A DNA stretch of 64,000 nucleotides. Source: Clostridium carboxidivorans P7 (GTDB lineage Bacteria; Bacillota; Clostridia; Clostridiales; Clostridiaceae). The stretch's first letter is position 1. Each line of letters begins with the position of its first letter. Where the stretch lies: contig NZ_CP011803.1 in NCBI RefSeq assembly GCF_001038625.1, forward strand, positions 2,790,001-2,854,000, written 5' to 3'. The notes under the pieces were generated by a model, which saw nothing but the letters and a program-made list of their open reading frames with translations, was not told the DNA's origin and searched no databases. Made by a program: the position numbers and the translations under genes. Shown piece by piece: positions 19,081 to 27,981 of this stretch.

Positions 19081-19776
19081 ATGAAAACAGGAAAAGTACT
19101 AATAGTGGATGATGAAATTAATATAACAGAACTCATTTCTGTAAATCTCGAAGAAAATTTTAATGTAGTATGCTGTCATAATGGCTTAGATGCAGTAGAA
19201 CTTGCTAAAAAAGAACTTCCAGATATTATACTGCTAGATATTATGATACCGGGAATTGATGGATTTGAAGTCTGCAGAAGAATACGAAATGATGAAGCCA
19301 CTAAAAAAATACCCATAATAATGCTTACAGTAAAAAAAGAGGAAAATGATAAGGTAAGAGGCTTAAAACTAGGTGCAGATGATTATATAACTAAACCTTT
19401 TGGAATAAATGAATTATTAGCTAGAATAGATGCTGTGCTTAGAAGATCAGATATGATATCTGCTTCCAACACAAGTGACAATATAATGCAAATAGGTGAT
19501 ATAGAAATTGATACTGATAAGTATGAAGTTAAAAAGAAAGGAACTGTTATAGAACTTACTTTAAGGGAATTTAAGTTATTACAAACCTTGGCTAAAAATA
19601 AGGGAAATTTAGTTTCAAGAGAAGTTTTGTTAAGCGAAGTATGGGGATGTGGTAATTTAGGAGATTCAAGGACATTGGATGTACATATAAGAAAGTTAAG
19701 AAAAAAATTAGAGGATAATGATAAATTTCCGAAATACATAGAAACAGTAAGAGGCCTTGGATACATGATTAAATAG
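19081..19776 (+). CDS. OmpR-family response regulator, PhoP-like
   Basis: 231 residues. The receiver domain has D10, D11, phosphoacceptor D53, T83 region and KPF lysine; the C-terminal winged helix ends in ETVRGLGYMIK. It is followed 41 bp later by a PhoR-like kinase with HAMP and PAS domains, the architecture of PhoPR/ResDE-type systems. Ribosome binding site AAGGTGA is 6 bp upstream. The two transporters that follow are organophosphate antiporters, which fits a phosphate-related role but does not prove it. Confidence 0.92.
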   Translation: MKTGKVLIVDDEINITELISVNLEENFNVVCCHNGLDAVELAKKELPDIILLDIMIPGIDGFEVCRRIRNDEATKKIPIIMLTVKKEENDKVRGLKLGADDYITKPFGINELLARIDAVLRRSDMISASNTSDNIMQIGDIEIDTDKYEVKKKGTVIELTLREFKLLQTLAKNKGNLVSREVLLSEVWGCGNLGDSRTLDVHIRKLRKKLEDNDKFPKYIETVRGLGYMIK

Positions 19777-19817
19777 TAGATTATAAGATAAATATTATAT
19801 TAGAAATAGGTGATTTG

Positions 19818-21593
19818 ATGAGAAGAAAGTTATTCATTACTTATATTATTTTGGTTATGGTGGGTTCTTTAATTACAGGAGCATTGTGCTTGAGTTTTGT
19901 AAGAACCTACTATGTGAAGAATATTCAAGATAAACTTGTTAGTAATGGAAATTTGATTACCACTACTCTTTTAAATTTAGTAGATGAAAAAAATGAAATT
20001 GACTACATGGCTATGGCTCAAAAATTTTCTTCTCAAACCAATGCGGAAATATCTTTTATAAATGATAAAGGTTATATTCTAGCTGATTCTAGTGACAGCT
20101 TAATGCTTGAAAATCAAATTAACAAACCAGAAATACAAAATTGTCTGCATGGTAAAACTGCAGTTAGTGATAGATACAGTAAAGTTAAAGGTGAAAGATT
20201 TATTTATGTGGCATTAAGTCCCGTAAAAATATATGATAATAAGGTTATAGTACGACTTGGAATGTCTCTTAAGGGTTTTGATAACCTTAATAAAGTGTTC
20301 TTGAGCTGCACTTTAATTTCTATACTTATAGGGGTTATTGTAGCAGTAGTAATTGGATGCTTTTTTTTAGACAATATGATGAACCCCTTGCAAAAATTAA
20401 ATAATGCAGCTAAGAGAATATCTAATGGAAATTTTAATCATAAAGTAAGGATTAACACAAAAGACGAACTTGAGGAGCTTGCAAATAGCTTTAACAACAT
20501 GTCTTCTACAATAAATAATGTAGTATCACAATTAAACTACAGAAATCTGGAGTTAAATTCAATTTTAAATAGTATAACCTATGGAATATTAGTAATAGAT
20601 ATCAACTGGAATATAATACTTTCAAATCCTGCAGTTATAAAAATACTAAGGCTAGATAAAAATTTAAACATAGGAGATAACTTAAAAAACAGCATAGAAT
20701 CGCAAGAACTCTATAATTTAATTGAAGAAACATTTGATAATAATGTACATAAAGAGAAAGAATTAGGTCTGAGAGATAATGATGATAAGATATATAAAGT
20801 ATATACTAAATTAATAGATTATGATGTTGAAAATTTAGTATATGAAAAAGGTATAGTAATTATTTTACAAGATATTTCAGAAATTAAGCATCTTGAAAAG
20901 ATGAGAAGTGAATTTGTGGCTAATGTTTCTCATGAATTAAAGACACCACTAACTACTATAATTGGTTTTGTTGATACTTTAAAAAGGAAACCAGGAGAAG
21001 ACAAAGAAAAGAGACAAAGGTTTTTAGGTATTATATCTGAAGAAGTAGAAAGATTAAAAAGACTTATAGAAGATATACTTTTGCTTTCTCATCTAGAAAA
21101 TCAATCTTCTTCAAACAATCTAGAAGAAGTAAATATATATAAAGAGTTAGATGATATCTTATATATGTTAACTCCTTCAGCAAACAGAAAGAATATAGGT
21201 ATTAATTTAATTATAGAGAAAAATTTCACATTATATGTGAAAAGCAAGGATTGGTTTAAGCAAGCTGTAATGAATCTTATAGATAATGCAATAAAATATA
21301 CGCAGCCAGAAGGACACATCAATGTTTCAGCATATATAAAAGAAAATAATGCTCTTATTATTGTAAAGGATAATGGTGTTGGTATACCAAAAGAAGATAT
21401 ATCAAGGGTTTTTGAAAGATTTTACAGGGTAGATAAATCTAGAAGCCGCAGTGAAGGAGGAACAGGACTTGGATTAGCTATTGTAAAACATATAGTTTCC
21501 GAATTAGATGGCAGTATATATTTAAATAGTGAGTTAAATAAAGGCAGTGAATTTATTATACAGCTTCCTTTAAATAAATTAGATGCTATTTAA
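19818..21593 (+). CDS. Sensor histidine kinase, PhoR-like
   Basis: 591 residues from the ATG at 19818 (an in-frame TTG directly precedes it). Domain order: TM1 (about 5-27), extracellular sensor domain (about 28-160), TM2 (about 163-186), HAMP, PAS (about 245-350), HisKA with VSHELKTPLTTI, and HATPase with N-box LIDNAIKYT, G1 DNGVGIP and G2 GGTGLGLAIV. All catalytic motifs are intact. It should phosphorylate the regulator encoded just upstream. Confidence 0.94.
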   Translation: MRRKLFITYIILVMVGSLITGALCLSFVRTYYVKNIQDKLVSNGNLITTTLLNLVDEKNEIDYMAMAQKFSSQTNAEISFINDKGYILADSSDSLMLENQINKPEIQNCLHGKTAVSDRYSKVKGERFIYVALSPVKIYDNKVIVRLGMSLKGFDNLNKVFLSCTLISILIGVIVAVVIGCFFLDNMMNPLQKLNNAAKRISNGNFNHKVRINTKDELEELANSFNNMSSTINNVVSQLNYRNLELNSILNSITYGILVIDINWNIILSNPAVIKILRLDKNLNIGDNLKNSIESQELYNLIEETFDNNVHKEKELGLRDNDDKIYKVYTKLIDYDVENLVYEKGIVIILQDISEIKHLEKMRSEFVANVSHELKTPLTTIIGFVDTLKRKPGEDKEKRQRFLGIISEEVERLKRLIEDILLLSHLENQSSSNNLEEVNIYKELDDILYMLTPSANRKNIGINLIIEKNFTLYVKSKDWFKQAVMNLIDNAIKYTQPEGHINVSAYIKENNALIIVKDNGVGIPKEDISRVFERFYRVDKSRSRSEGGTGLGLAIVKHIVSELDGSIYLNSELNKGSEFIIQLPLNKLDAI

Positions 21594-21624
21594 GTACAGC
21601 TTATTATGGCAAGTAAAGAAAACG

Positions 21625-21653
21625 TTGACAATGGATATTAAATCATATATAAT
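21625..21653 (+). promoter_or_regulatory. Consensus sigma-A promoter of the transporter pair
   Basis: TTGACA at 21625-21630, exactly 17 bp, then TATAAT at 21648-21653: a perfect match to the vegetative consensus. It lies about 105 bp before the first transporter start, and the 9-bp repeat array begins at its -10. Confidence 0.85.
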
Positions 21654-21717
21654 GTTAACAATGTTAATTTTGTTAACAATGTTAATTTATTTAATAATGT
21701 TAACAATGTTATATATG
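21646..21717 (+). repeat. Array of eight 9-bp units (TTAACAATG type)
   Basis: Reading in 9-bp steps from 21646: TATATAATG, TTAACAATG, TTAATTTTG, TTAACAATG, TTAATTTAT, TTAATAATG, TTAACAATG, TTATATATG. Three units are identical, and where TTAACAATG is followed by TTAA a hyphenated palindrome TTAACA-A-TGTTAA arises (21655-21667, 21673-21685, and a near match at 21700-21712). It occupies the start-site region of the transporter transcript, where a bound protein would block or modulate transcription. TTAACA is also like PhoP box half-sites known in Bacillus. Confidence 0.75.
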
Positions 21718-21760
21718 GTTTTAAATATTAAAATATTATTGATTTGGAGTTAGTTGAGAT

Positions 21761-23104
21761 ATGATTAAATTTTTAAAACCATCAAGTGCAAAAACTTATT
21801 TACCAGAAAAAAGCATAGACAAAGGATACAAAAAACTACGATTTCAAGTGCTTATAACTATATTTATTGGATATGCTGCTTATTATTTTGTAAGAAAAAA
21901 CTTTATACTAGCAATGCCTTATTTGGAAAGTGAAGGTTTAGATACAGGAAAATTAGGGTTTGCTGCTGCAATTTTACCTTTTAGTTATGGTTTAAGTAAA
22001 TTTTTTATGGGAGTTGTTTCAGATAGAAGTAATGCTAGAATATTTTTTTCTCTAGGTCTTATATTGTCTAGTATTATAAGTATTTTGCTAGGGACTACAA
22101 CAAACATAAACTTAATAATTGTTCTTATGTTTATCAATGGTTGGCTTCAAGGAATGGGATGGCCCGCTTGTGGACGAGTAATGTCTCATTGGTTTTCAGA
22201 TAGAGAAAGAGGTATGAAAATGTCCATATGGAATGTATCTCATAATTTTGGAGGAGGAGTTTTAGCTACTATATCCAGTATTGGAATAATTATTTTTGGT
22301 ACCTGGAAAAGCTTATTTTACTTCCCTGCAGCTATTTCCATATGTATAGGTATAGCTTGCCTTATATTCTTAAGGGATACACCTCAATCCTGTGGATTAC
22401 CACCAATTGAAGAGTATAAGAACGATTACCCTGAAACAAATGTGGATGATAGAGAAAGAGAACTACAAGCACATGAAATATTGTTTAAATATGTATTGAA
22501 TAATAAGTTTTTATGGTATTTAGCTATAGCAAATATATTTGTATATATGGTTCGCTATGGAGTTCTAGATTGGTGTACTTTTTATCTTACTACAGTAAAA
22601 GGAGCTCCTCAATGGCTTTCACAAAGATGCTATTCTTTATACGAATATGCTGGCATACCAGGAATATTAGTTTCAGGTTGGTTAAGTGATAAATACTTCA
22701 AAGGCAGAAGAGGTCCAATTTCAACTATTTGCATGACTTTTGTAACATTAGCTATATTACTTTATTGGATGAATCCAGAAAATAACTACAGCGTTGATGT
22801 TATAGCTTTAATACTCATAGGCGGCCTCATTTATGTTCCAGTAGTTCTTGTTGGAATTGCAGCTATAGACATAGTACCTAAAAAAGCTGCTGGCACAGCT
22901 GCAGGATTTACAGGTCTATTTGGTTATTTATTTGGTACAGCCCTAGGCGATTGGTTAATAGGTGTGATACTTAAGTATAATGGTTGGAATTTAGTTTTTT
23001 TGATGCTTATTTGCGCCTGTGTTTTAGGAACATTATTCCTTGCACTAACTTGGAATCTTCATGATAGAGAAAAGCTTGATGAAGAAGATGAATACATTAT
23101 TTAA
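21761..23104 (+). CDS. Organophosphate:phosphate antiporter family MFS protein (1)
   Basis: 447 residues, twelve predicted helices, of the GlpT/UhpT/UhpC type. Marks: YYFVRKNFILAMP in TM1, FMGVVSDRSNARIF after TM2 and GWLQGMGWPACGRVMSHWF, where the GWPxCGR signature of the family lies. Family members exchange sugar phosphates or glycerol-3-phosphate for inorganic phosphate across the membrane; UhpC members act as sensors. Only one other copy follows it, 80 bp downstream, with which it shares most of its length, so the pair is a tandem duplication. Confidence 0.88.
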   Translation: MIKFLKPSSAKTYLPEKSIDKGYKKLRFQVLITIFIGYAAYYFVRKNFILAMPYLESEGLDTGKLGFAAAILPFSYGLSKFFMGVVSDRSNARIFFSLGLILSSIISILLGTTTNINLIIVLMFINGWLQGMGWPACGRVMSHWFSDRERGMKMSIWNVSHNFGGGVLATISSIGIIIFGTWKSLFYFPAAISICIGIACLIFLRDTPQSCGLPPIEEYKNDYPETNVDDRERELQAHEILFKYVLNNKFLWYLAIANIFVYMVRYGVLDWCTFYLTTVKGAPQWLSQRCYSLYEYAGIPGILVSGWLSDKYFKGRRGPISTICMTFVTLAILLYWMNPENNYSVDVIALILIGGLIYVPVVLVGIAAIDIVPKKAAGTAAGFTGLFGYLFGTALGDWLIGVILKYNGWNLVFLMLICACVLGTLFLALTWNLHDREKLDEEDEYII

Positions 23105-23184
23105 TTCATATCTACATTATAAAAAGTGAAAAACTCTAGGATTAGAGTTTGAAATATATTACATAATCAAGGGGGAATTTTTAA

Positions 23185-24522
23185 ATGTTTGGAATTTTTA
23201 AACCTGCACCTCATATAAGTAGGCTGCCAGAAGAAAAAATCGATTCAACCTATAAAAGATACAGAATACAGGTTTTTTTAAGTATCTATTTAGGTTATAT
23301 GCTTTACTATTTCGTTAGAAGTAATTTCTCATTAGCAAAAGCTTATCTTATACATCAAGGTTTTACTAAAACAGAACTTGGACTCGTAGCTTCAGCACTT
23401 GGACTTGCCTATGGTATAAGTAAATTTGTAATGGGTAATTTATCAGACAGATCAAATCCAAGATATTTCCTAGCTGCAGGATTGATACTTTCAGGAATTG
23501 TAAATTTATTTTTTCCAATTACAAAAGGCATAACTTTTTTATTTGCATTAATGTTCTTAAATGGATGGTTTCAAGGAATGGGATGGCCTCCATGTGGAAG
23601 AACAATGACTCACTGGTTCTCTGATGGAGAGCGTGGTGTTAAAATGTCTATATGGAATACTGCACATAATGTTGGTGGTGGATTCATAGCTGTTATTGCA
23701 TTAGCTGGTGTTTCAATATTTGGAAGCTGGAAAGGATTATTTTATTTACCAGGCTTAATAGCAATCGTAGGTGGTTTATTGTACATAATATTTGCTAAAG
23801 ATACTCCACAATCTGTTGGACTTCCTCCAATTGAGGAATATAAAAATGACTATCCAGAAGTAAATGTTGAAGATAGAGAAAGAGAAATGACAGGTAAAGA
23901 AATATTGTTTAAGTATGTATTAAATAATAAATATTTATGGTATATTGCTCTTGCAAACGTTTTTGTGTATCTTGTCAGATATGGAATTATAAACTGGGTT
24001 CCAACTTATTTACAAGAAGCAAGACATTTTTCTCCTAAAGATACAGCTATTGCTTTTCAAATCTATGAATATGCAGCCATTCCAGGAACTATAATAGTAG
24101 GTTGGATAAGTGATAGATTTTTCAGCGGCCGTCGTGCTCCAATAGGTATAATTTGTATGATTGGTGTCACTTTTGGTGTATTTATTTATTCTCACAGCAC
24201 TAGTCTTCTTGTAATAAATATTACACTAGCAGTTATAGGTGCATTAATATATGGCCCAGTTATGCTTATAGGTGTAAGCGCATTGGATATGGTACCTAAA
24301 AAAGCTGGTGGTACTGCTGCAGGATTTACAGGTCTATTCGGATATATGGGTGGACAAGTTGCAGCTGAAATAGTAATGGGTATAGTAGTAGACAAGTTTA
24401 GCTGGAATGGTGGATTTATGCTAATTTTAGCCGCATGTGTACTTTCTATAGTATTTTTAGCCTTTACATGGAATGTTCATGATAGATCTAAATACAATAA
24501 GGATAATGAATTACCTGCATAG
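23185..24522 (+). CDS. Organophosphate:phosphate antiporter family MFS protein (2)
   Basis: 445 residues, close paralogue of the preceding gene. Both share the cytoplasmic linker GLPPIEEYKNDYPE and the signature GMGWPPCGR with HWFSD. The GGGGGA-type ribosome binding site lies before the ATG. A terminator follows directly, so the two paralogues end the transcription unit. Differences are concentrated in helices 7-8 and their loop (about residues 275-300), which may mean different substrates. Confidence 0.88.
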   Translation: MFGIFKPAPHISRLPEEKIDSTYKRYRIQVFLSIYLGYMLYYFVRSNFSLAKAYLIHQGFTKTELGLVASALGLAYGISKFVMGNLSDRSNPRYFLAAGLILSGIVNLFFPITKGITFLFALMFLNGWFQGMGWPPCGRTMTHWFSDGERGVKMSIWNTAHNVGGGFIAVIALAGVSIFGSWKGLFYLPGLIAIVGGLLYIIFAKDTPQSVGLPPIEEYKNDYPEVNVEDREREMTGKEILFKYVLNNKYLWYIALANVFVYLVRYGIINWVPTYLQEARHFSPKDTAIAFQIYEYAAIPGTIIVGWISDRFFSGRRAPIGIICMIGVTFGVFIYSHSTSLLVINITLAVIGALIYGPVMLIGVSALDMVPKKAGGTAAGFTGLFGYMGGQVAAEIVMGIVVDKFSWNGGFMLILAACVLSIVFLAFTWNVHDRSKYNKDNELPA

Positions 24523-24543
24523 GATTAATTCTGAAATAGAGAG

Positions 24544-24579
24544 CTGTCGCACTAAAATAATTAGTGTGACAGTTTTTTT
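24544..24579 (+). terminator. Terminator after the transporter pair
   Basis: CTGTCGCACT at 24544-24553 pairs with AGTGTGACAG at 24563-24572 (one G-U pair), followed by seven T. Confidence 0.92.
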
Positions 24580-24596
24580 GCGTAAAAATCAAGTGA

Positions 24597-24743
24597 TTCT
24601 TAGACTCAGGTGAGTTTGCTTGTGAGGAATACCTATCTCCACTTGAGTCTTAGAAGAACTTATCCAGGCGCGTAGCAGTGCTTATCCCCCAATTGAAGAA
24701 GATGGGTGTATTAGCAATGGTAGCGATCGGATAAATGTTCTAG
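24597..24743. ncRNA. Putative structured RNA element, copy A
   Basis: The segment consists of an outer stem (CTTAGACTCA at 24599 with TGAGTCTTAG at 24644), then TTATCCAGG at 24660, CGTAGC, an inner stem (TGCT with AGCA, CCCA with TGGG), GGTAGCGATC and GGATAA at 24729-24734, which pairs with TTATCC. The same order of blocks occurs at 33686-33812 with 74 instead of 75 bases between the closing strands and with altered but still pairing inner stems. It lies between two convergent units, not in front of a gene, which argues for a free-standing RNA or a repeat. Strand is unsure. Confidence 0.5.
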
Positions 24744-24965
24744 TGTTAATTATAATTAGCAAAGAGAACGTCCGTAGGTTTGTGTAAAATAAAATAGACA
24801 AGTAGAAAATTAATTGGAAATTACTATAGGAATTGAGTCCTGTAGTAATTTTTATTTTTTGGGGAATAACTAGATAATAAGATAGTATAGCTTATTTATG
24901 TTATTATTATTTGTAATATCTTCATTATTATTCATCTTTATTCAAAATAGTACAGGCTTTATTGC

Positions 24966-26192
24966 TTAAATATATTGTTCAATTCTTTCTCCAAACATTA
25001 TACTAAGTTGTGCTAAGGTACTAGGCCAATTTTGTTTAGGCGATGTCCATTTAACCATTATCTGTTCTGTAGCCAAGTATAAAGCCTTTGTAAGAGAGTC
25101 ATCTGTAGGAAATACGGTCCTTATTTTAGTGAATTTTCTAAGTTGTCTGTTGAAACCTTCTAAGGCATTAGTGGTATATATTATTTTTCTTATATCTTGA
25201 GGAAAATCAAAATATGTTGACAGGTTATCCCAATTGCTATTCCATGATTGTATTACTATTGGATATTTATCTCCCCACTTAGCTTCCAAAGCTTGCAGTG
25301 ATTGACTTGCCATTGTTTCATTTACCGCCTGATATATGCACTTTAGATCCTTTAAAAAGGCTTTTATATCTTTTGAAGGTATATATTTTATAGAATTTCT
25401 TATCTGATGTACTATGCAGCTTTGTATATTTACTTCAGGAAAAACAGCTTTAACAGCATCAGAAAGACCTTTAAGACCATCCATACATGCTAGGAGTATA
25501 TCTTTAACCCCTCTATTTTTAAGATCGTTGCATACAGATAACCAAAATTTAGCTCCTTCCTGCTCACCAACCCATATTCCTAATATATCTTTATAACCTT
25601 TAACATCTAAAGCCATACAAATATATGCTGCCTTGCTAACAATTCTATGTTGATCTCTAACCTTAAAATGAACTGCATCCATATATACTATAGGATACAT
25701 AGGGTCTAAAGCTCTATTTTGCCAGGCATTGGCTGTATCCATTACTTTATCAGTGATTTTGGATATCATTGAAGGGATTATATCTACTCCATATAGTTCA
25801 TCTATTTCTGACTTAATATCATCCACAGACATTCCTCTTGCATATAGTCCTATAACCTTTTTATCAAGTTCATTACACACAGTTTCGTATTTCTTAACAA
25901 TCTTAGGCTCAAAATTTGCCTTTCTATCCCTTGGTACATTTACACCTACTTCTCCAAAGCTGGTTCTAATATTTTTTGAACTGTATCCATTTCTATAATT
26001 TCTATCTTCTCCATTCTGCCTCTCATATTTTTCGCGTCCAAGATGTTCCTCCATTTCTGCTTCTAAAAACTGTTGAATTATACCACCAAATAGTCGCTGC
26101 ATTAAGCCATTCTTACCAACTAAATCCTCCATACTTTTGCATTTGTTTAGCTCCTTTTTTAAATCAATATCAGGTATCTCTAATGAATTCAT
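24966..26192 (-). CDS. IS256-family transposase (copy 1)
   Basis: 408 residues with the mutator-type DDE triad at about D172 (YMDAVHFKV), D238 (ACMDGL) and E345 (TNALEGFNR), and the Cx2H-like C-terminal region (CIVHQIRNS). Strong AGGAGG site before the ATG. It differs from copy 2 at residues 139 (I instead of S) and 143 (I instead of K). In the family the segment usually reads like D-I-S-P-S-M-I-S, so this copy departs at 139 (judged from memory of family members). Probably functional, not certain. Confidence 0.96.
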   Translation of the reverse strand: MNSLEIPDIDLKKELNKCKSMEDLVGKNGLMQRLFGGIIQQFLEAEMEEHLGREKYERQNGEDRNYRNGYSSKNIRTSFGEVGVNVPRDRKANFEPKIVKKYETVCNELDKKVIGLYARGMSVDDIKSEIDELYGVDIIPSMISKITDKVMDTANAWQNRALDPMYPIVYMDAVHFKVRDQHRIVSKAAYICMALDVKGYKDILGIWVGEQEGAKFWLSVCNDLKNRGVKDILLACMDGLKGLSDAVKAVFPEVNIQSCIVHQIRNSIKYIPSKDIKAFLKDLKCIYQAVNETMASQSLQALEAKWGDKYPIVIQSWNSNWDNLSTYFDFPQDIRKIIYTTNALEGFNRQLRKFTKIRTVFPTDDSLTKALYLATEQIMVKWTSPKQNWPSTLAQLSIMFGERIEQYI

Positions 26193-26261
26193 AACTTTCT
26201 CCTCCTAAAAAATCTTTTGTAGTTATTCTTTCCACAAATACCAGCTATACATACATAAAAA

Positions 26262-26302
26262 GAACATCCTTAGATTTGATTTACACAAATCTAAGGATGT
26301 TC
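26262..26302. repeat. Internal hairpin at the right end of IS copy 1
   Basis: A perfect 17-bp stem (GAACATCCTTAGATTTG at 26262-26278 with its complement at 26286-26302, seven-base loop) that contains the right terminal repeat as its outer arm. It may insulate the transposase from outside transcription. The same structure is in copy 2 at 41564-41604. Confidence 0.8.
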
Positions 26303-26304
26303 CC

Positions 26305-27981
26305 TTAGCAAATGTCCTCAAGTCCAAATAAAGCTGCTCCAATTGCTCCAACTATTTCTGGCTCATCTGAAATAAATAATTTATCTCCTATTCTTTCTTC
26401 TAAAGCTTTTACAACTCCTATATTCTGCGCAACTCCCCCTGTCATCATAAATTCACTTTCTCTCCCTACTCTTCCAAGAAGAGCATTAGTTTTACTGGAT
26501 ATAGATTGATTTAAAGCATGGATAATATCAGCTTTTTCTTTATTTTGTGCAATAAGCGAAATTACTTCTGACTCAGCAAAAACAGAACACATGCTGCTTA
26601 TTTTTATATCTTCTTTCCATTTTAAAGATTCTGGTCCCATATCTTTTATATCTATTTCCAGTGTCCTGGCCATCATTTCTAAAAATCTTCCTGTTCCTGC
26701 AGCACACTTATCATTCATTACAAAATCAATTACTTCACCTTTTTCATTTAGTTTAATAACCTTGCTGTCTTGACCACCAATATCTATTATTGTTCTAATT
26801 TTAGGATTTATATAATGAGCACCTTTTCCATGGCAGCTTATCTCTGTTACTTCTTTATCTGCAAAAGCTATACTAACTCTTCCATAGCCTGTAGACACAA
26901 TTAACGAAAGCTCCTCCCTATCTAATCCAGCCTTTTTAAGCACTTCATCTAAGGCTCTTTTAGCACTTTCGCTGCTTTTAGCTCCAGTTCTTACTACAGT
27001 ATAAGCTACAATTTTCTTATCATTGTTTAAAATAACAGCATTAGTTGATGTTGAACCACTATCAATTCCCATTACATATTTTGTGTTTTCATCATTTCCT
27101 TTAATACTTTTTTCCATAATATCATCACCTGTTTCATTTTTAGCATTTAATGCTTCAATAAAAGCTTCAACTCTTGTTTTTATTTGTCCTTCACACTGCT
27201 TAGTATAATCTGTTTCTACTTTTAATAAAGGAACATCATAATTTTCTTTAATATCTGCATATTCATAAGCATAAATATCACAGAATTTAACCGTATGATA
27301 AATAATTCCATCTAAATTTTTCTTCTGCTTCTCAAGGAAATCATTTCTTTCACTAATATCTGTCATATGCAGACATGGAAATTTGCTTAACAATTCTTTT
27401 ATATATTCATGATATATATTTTCACCTTTTAAGTTGTATTTACGTTCATCCCCAGTGCATGAAATATTAAATAATATATTAGCATCATATTTCTTAACTA
27501 ATTCAATTATTCCCTCATTACACCTTGCACCCATTAATCCTATATTTAACCCTTTTGAAGGCTTAATGGATGGTATCTTTAATGAATCACATACTTCTTT
27601 AAGTTTTTTCTCATCAAAGCTTTTACCACTAAATCTTTCATAAGCATATACCATTTTCTTAACTGTATCTTCATAAATTTTTATAGATTCTTCATTTACC
27701 TTTCTTGGTAAATCCAATATATAAATAAATTTGTCTGAAAAATTATCTTTTAATGTATCATAAAGTCTTCTAGTACTGTCACAGCAGCTAGTTAATATTA
27801 CTCCTTCATAATCGTTCATAATCACATCTTCTACTACACCCTTAACATAAGAACATAAATTAGTATGCATCATGGTTTCTGCTTTATCATAGCTTGTCAC
27901 ATTGGGCTCAATTTTCTTTACCTGGACTCCTAAACTTGTAAATATCTCTAAAGGTACATATTTGCATGCATATCCAATCAT
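26305..27981 (-). CDS. 2-hydroxyacyl-CoA dehydratase-like subunit fused to BadF/HgdC-type activator ATPase
   Basis: 558 residues in two parts. Residues 1-280 resemble HgdB/D-type dehydratase subunits, with cysteines in HTNLCSY, TSCCDST and KQCEGQ that could hold an iron-sulfur cluster. Residues 298-555 form an ASKHA-fold activator ATPase: GIDSGSTSTNAV, DIGGQDSKV, the cluster cysteines in NDKCAAGTG and SSMCSVFAESEV, and MTGGVAQN. In known systems the activator is a separate homodimeric protein that injects one electron with ATP hydrolysis. Its start overlaps the next subunit gene by four bases. The 3' end is now formed by an IS256 target duplication; the stop codon is intact. Double-cubane cluster reductases are an alternative to a true dehydratase. 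Confidence 0.88.
   Translation of the reverse strand: MIGYACKYVPLEIFTSLGVQVKKIEPNVTSYDKAETMMHTNLCSYVKGVVEDVIMNDYEGVILTSCCDSTRRLYDTLKDNFSDKFIYILDLPRKVNEESIKIYEDTVKKMVYAYERFSGKSFDEKKLKEVCDSLKIPSIKPSKGLNIGLMGARCNEGIIELVKKYDANILFNISCTGDERKYNLKGENIYHEYIKELLSKFPCLHMTDISERNDFLEKQKKNLDGIIYHTVKFCDIYAYEYADIKENYDVPLLKVETDYTKQCEGQIKTRVEAFIEALNAKNETGDDIMEKSIKGNDENTKYVMGIDSGSTSTNAVILNNDKKIVAYTVVRTGAKSSESAKRALDEVLKKAGLDREELSLIVSTGYGRVSIAFADKEVTEISCHGKGAHYINPKIRTIIDIGGQDSKVIKLNEKGEVIDFVMNDKCAAGTGRFLEMMARTLEIDIKDMGPESLKWKEDIKISSMCSVFAESEVISLIAQNKEKADIIHALNQSISSKTNALLGRVGRESEFMMTGGVAQNIGVVKALEERIGDKLFISDEPEIVGAIGAALFGLEDIC

Larger units (their letters stand above)
24764..26304 (-). mobile_element. IS256-family insertion sequence, copy 1
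   Basis: A 1541-bp element with terminal inverted repeats (GAGAACGTCC at the left end, GGGAACATCC inward from the right; about 21 of 25 positions match) and a single transposase gene. It is flanked by the 8-bp direct repeat TTAGCAAA (24756-24763 and 26305-26312), the duplication length of the IS256 family. The insertion lies at the very end of the dehydratase-activator gene; the right copy of the duplication supplies that gene's stop codon. Confidence 0.97.
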
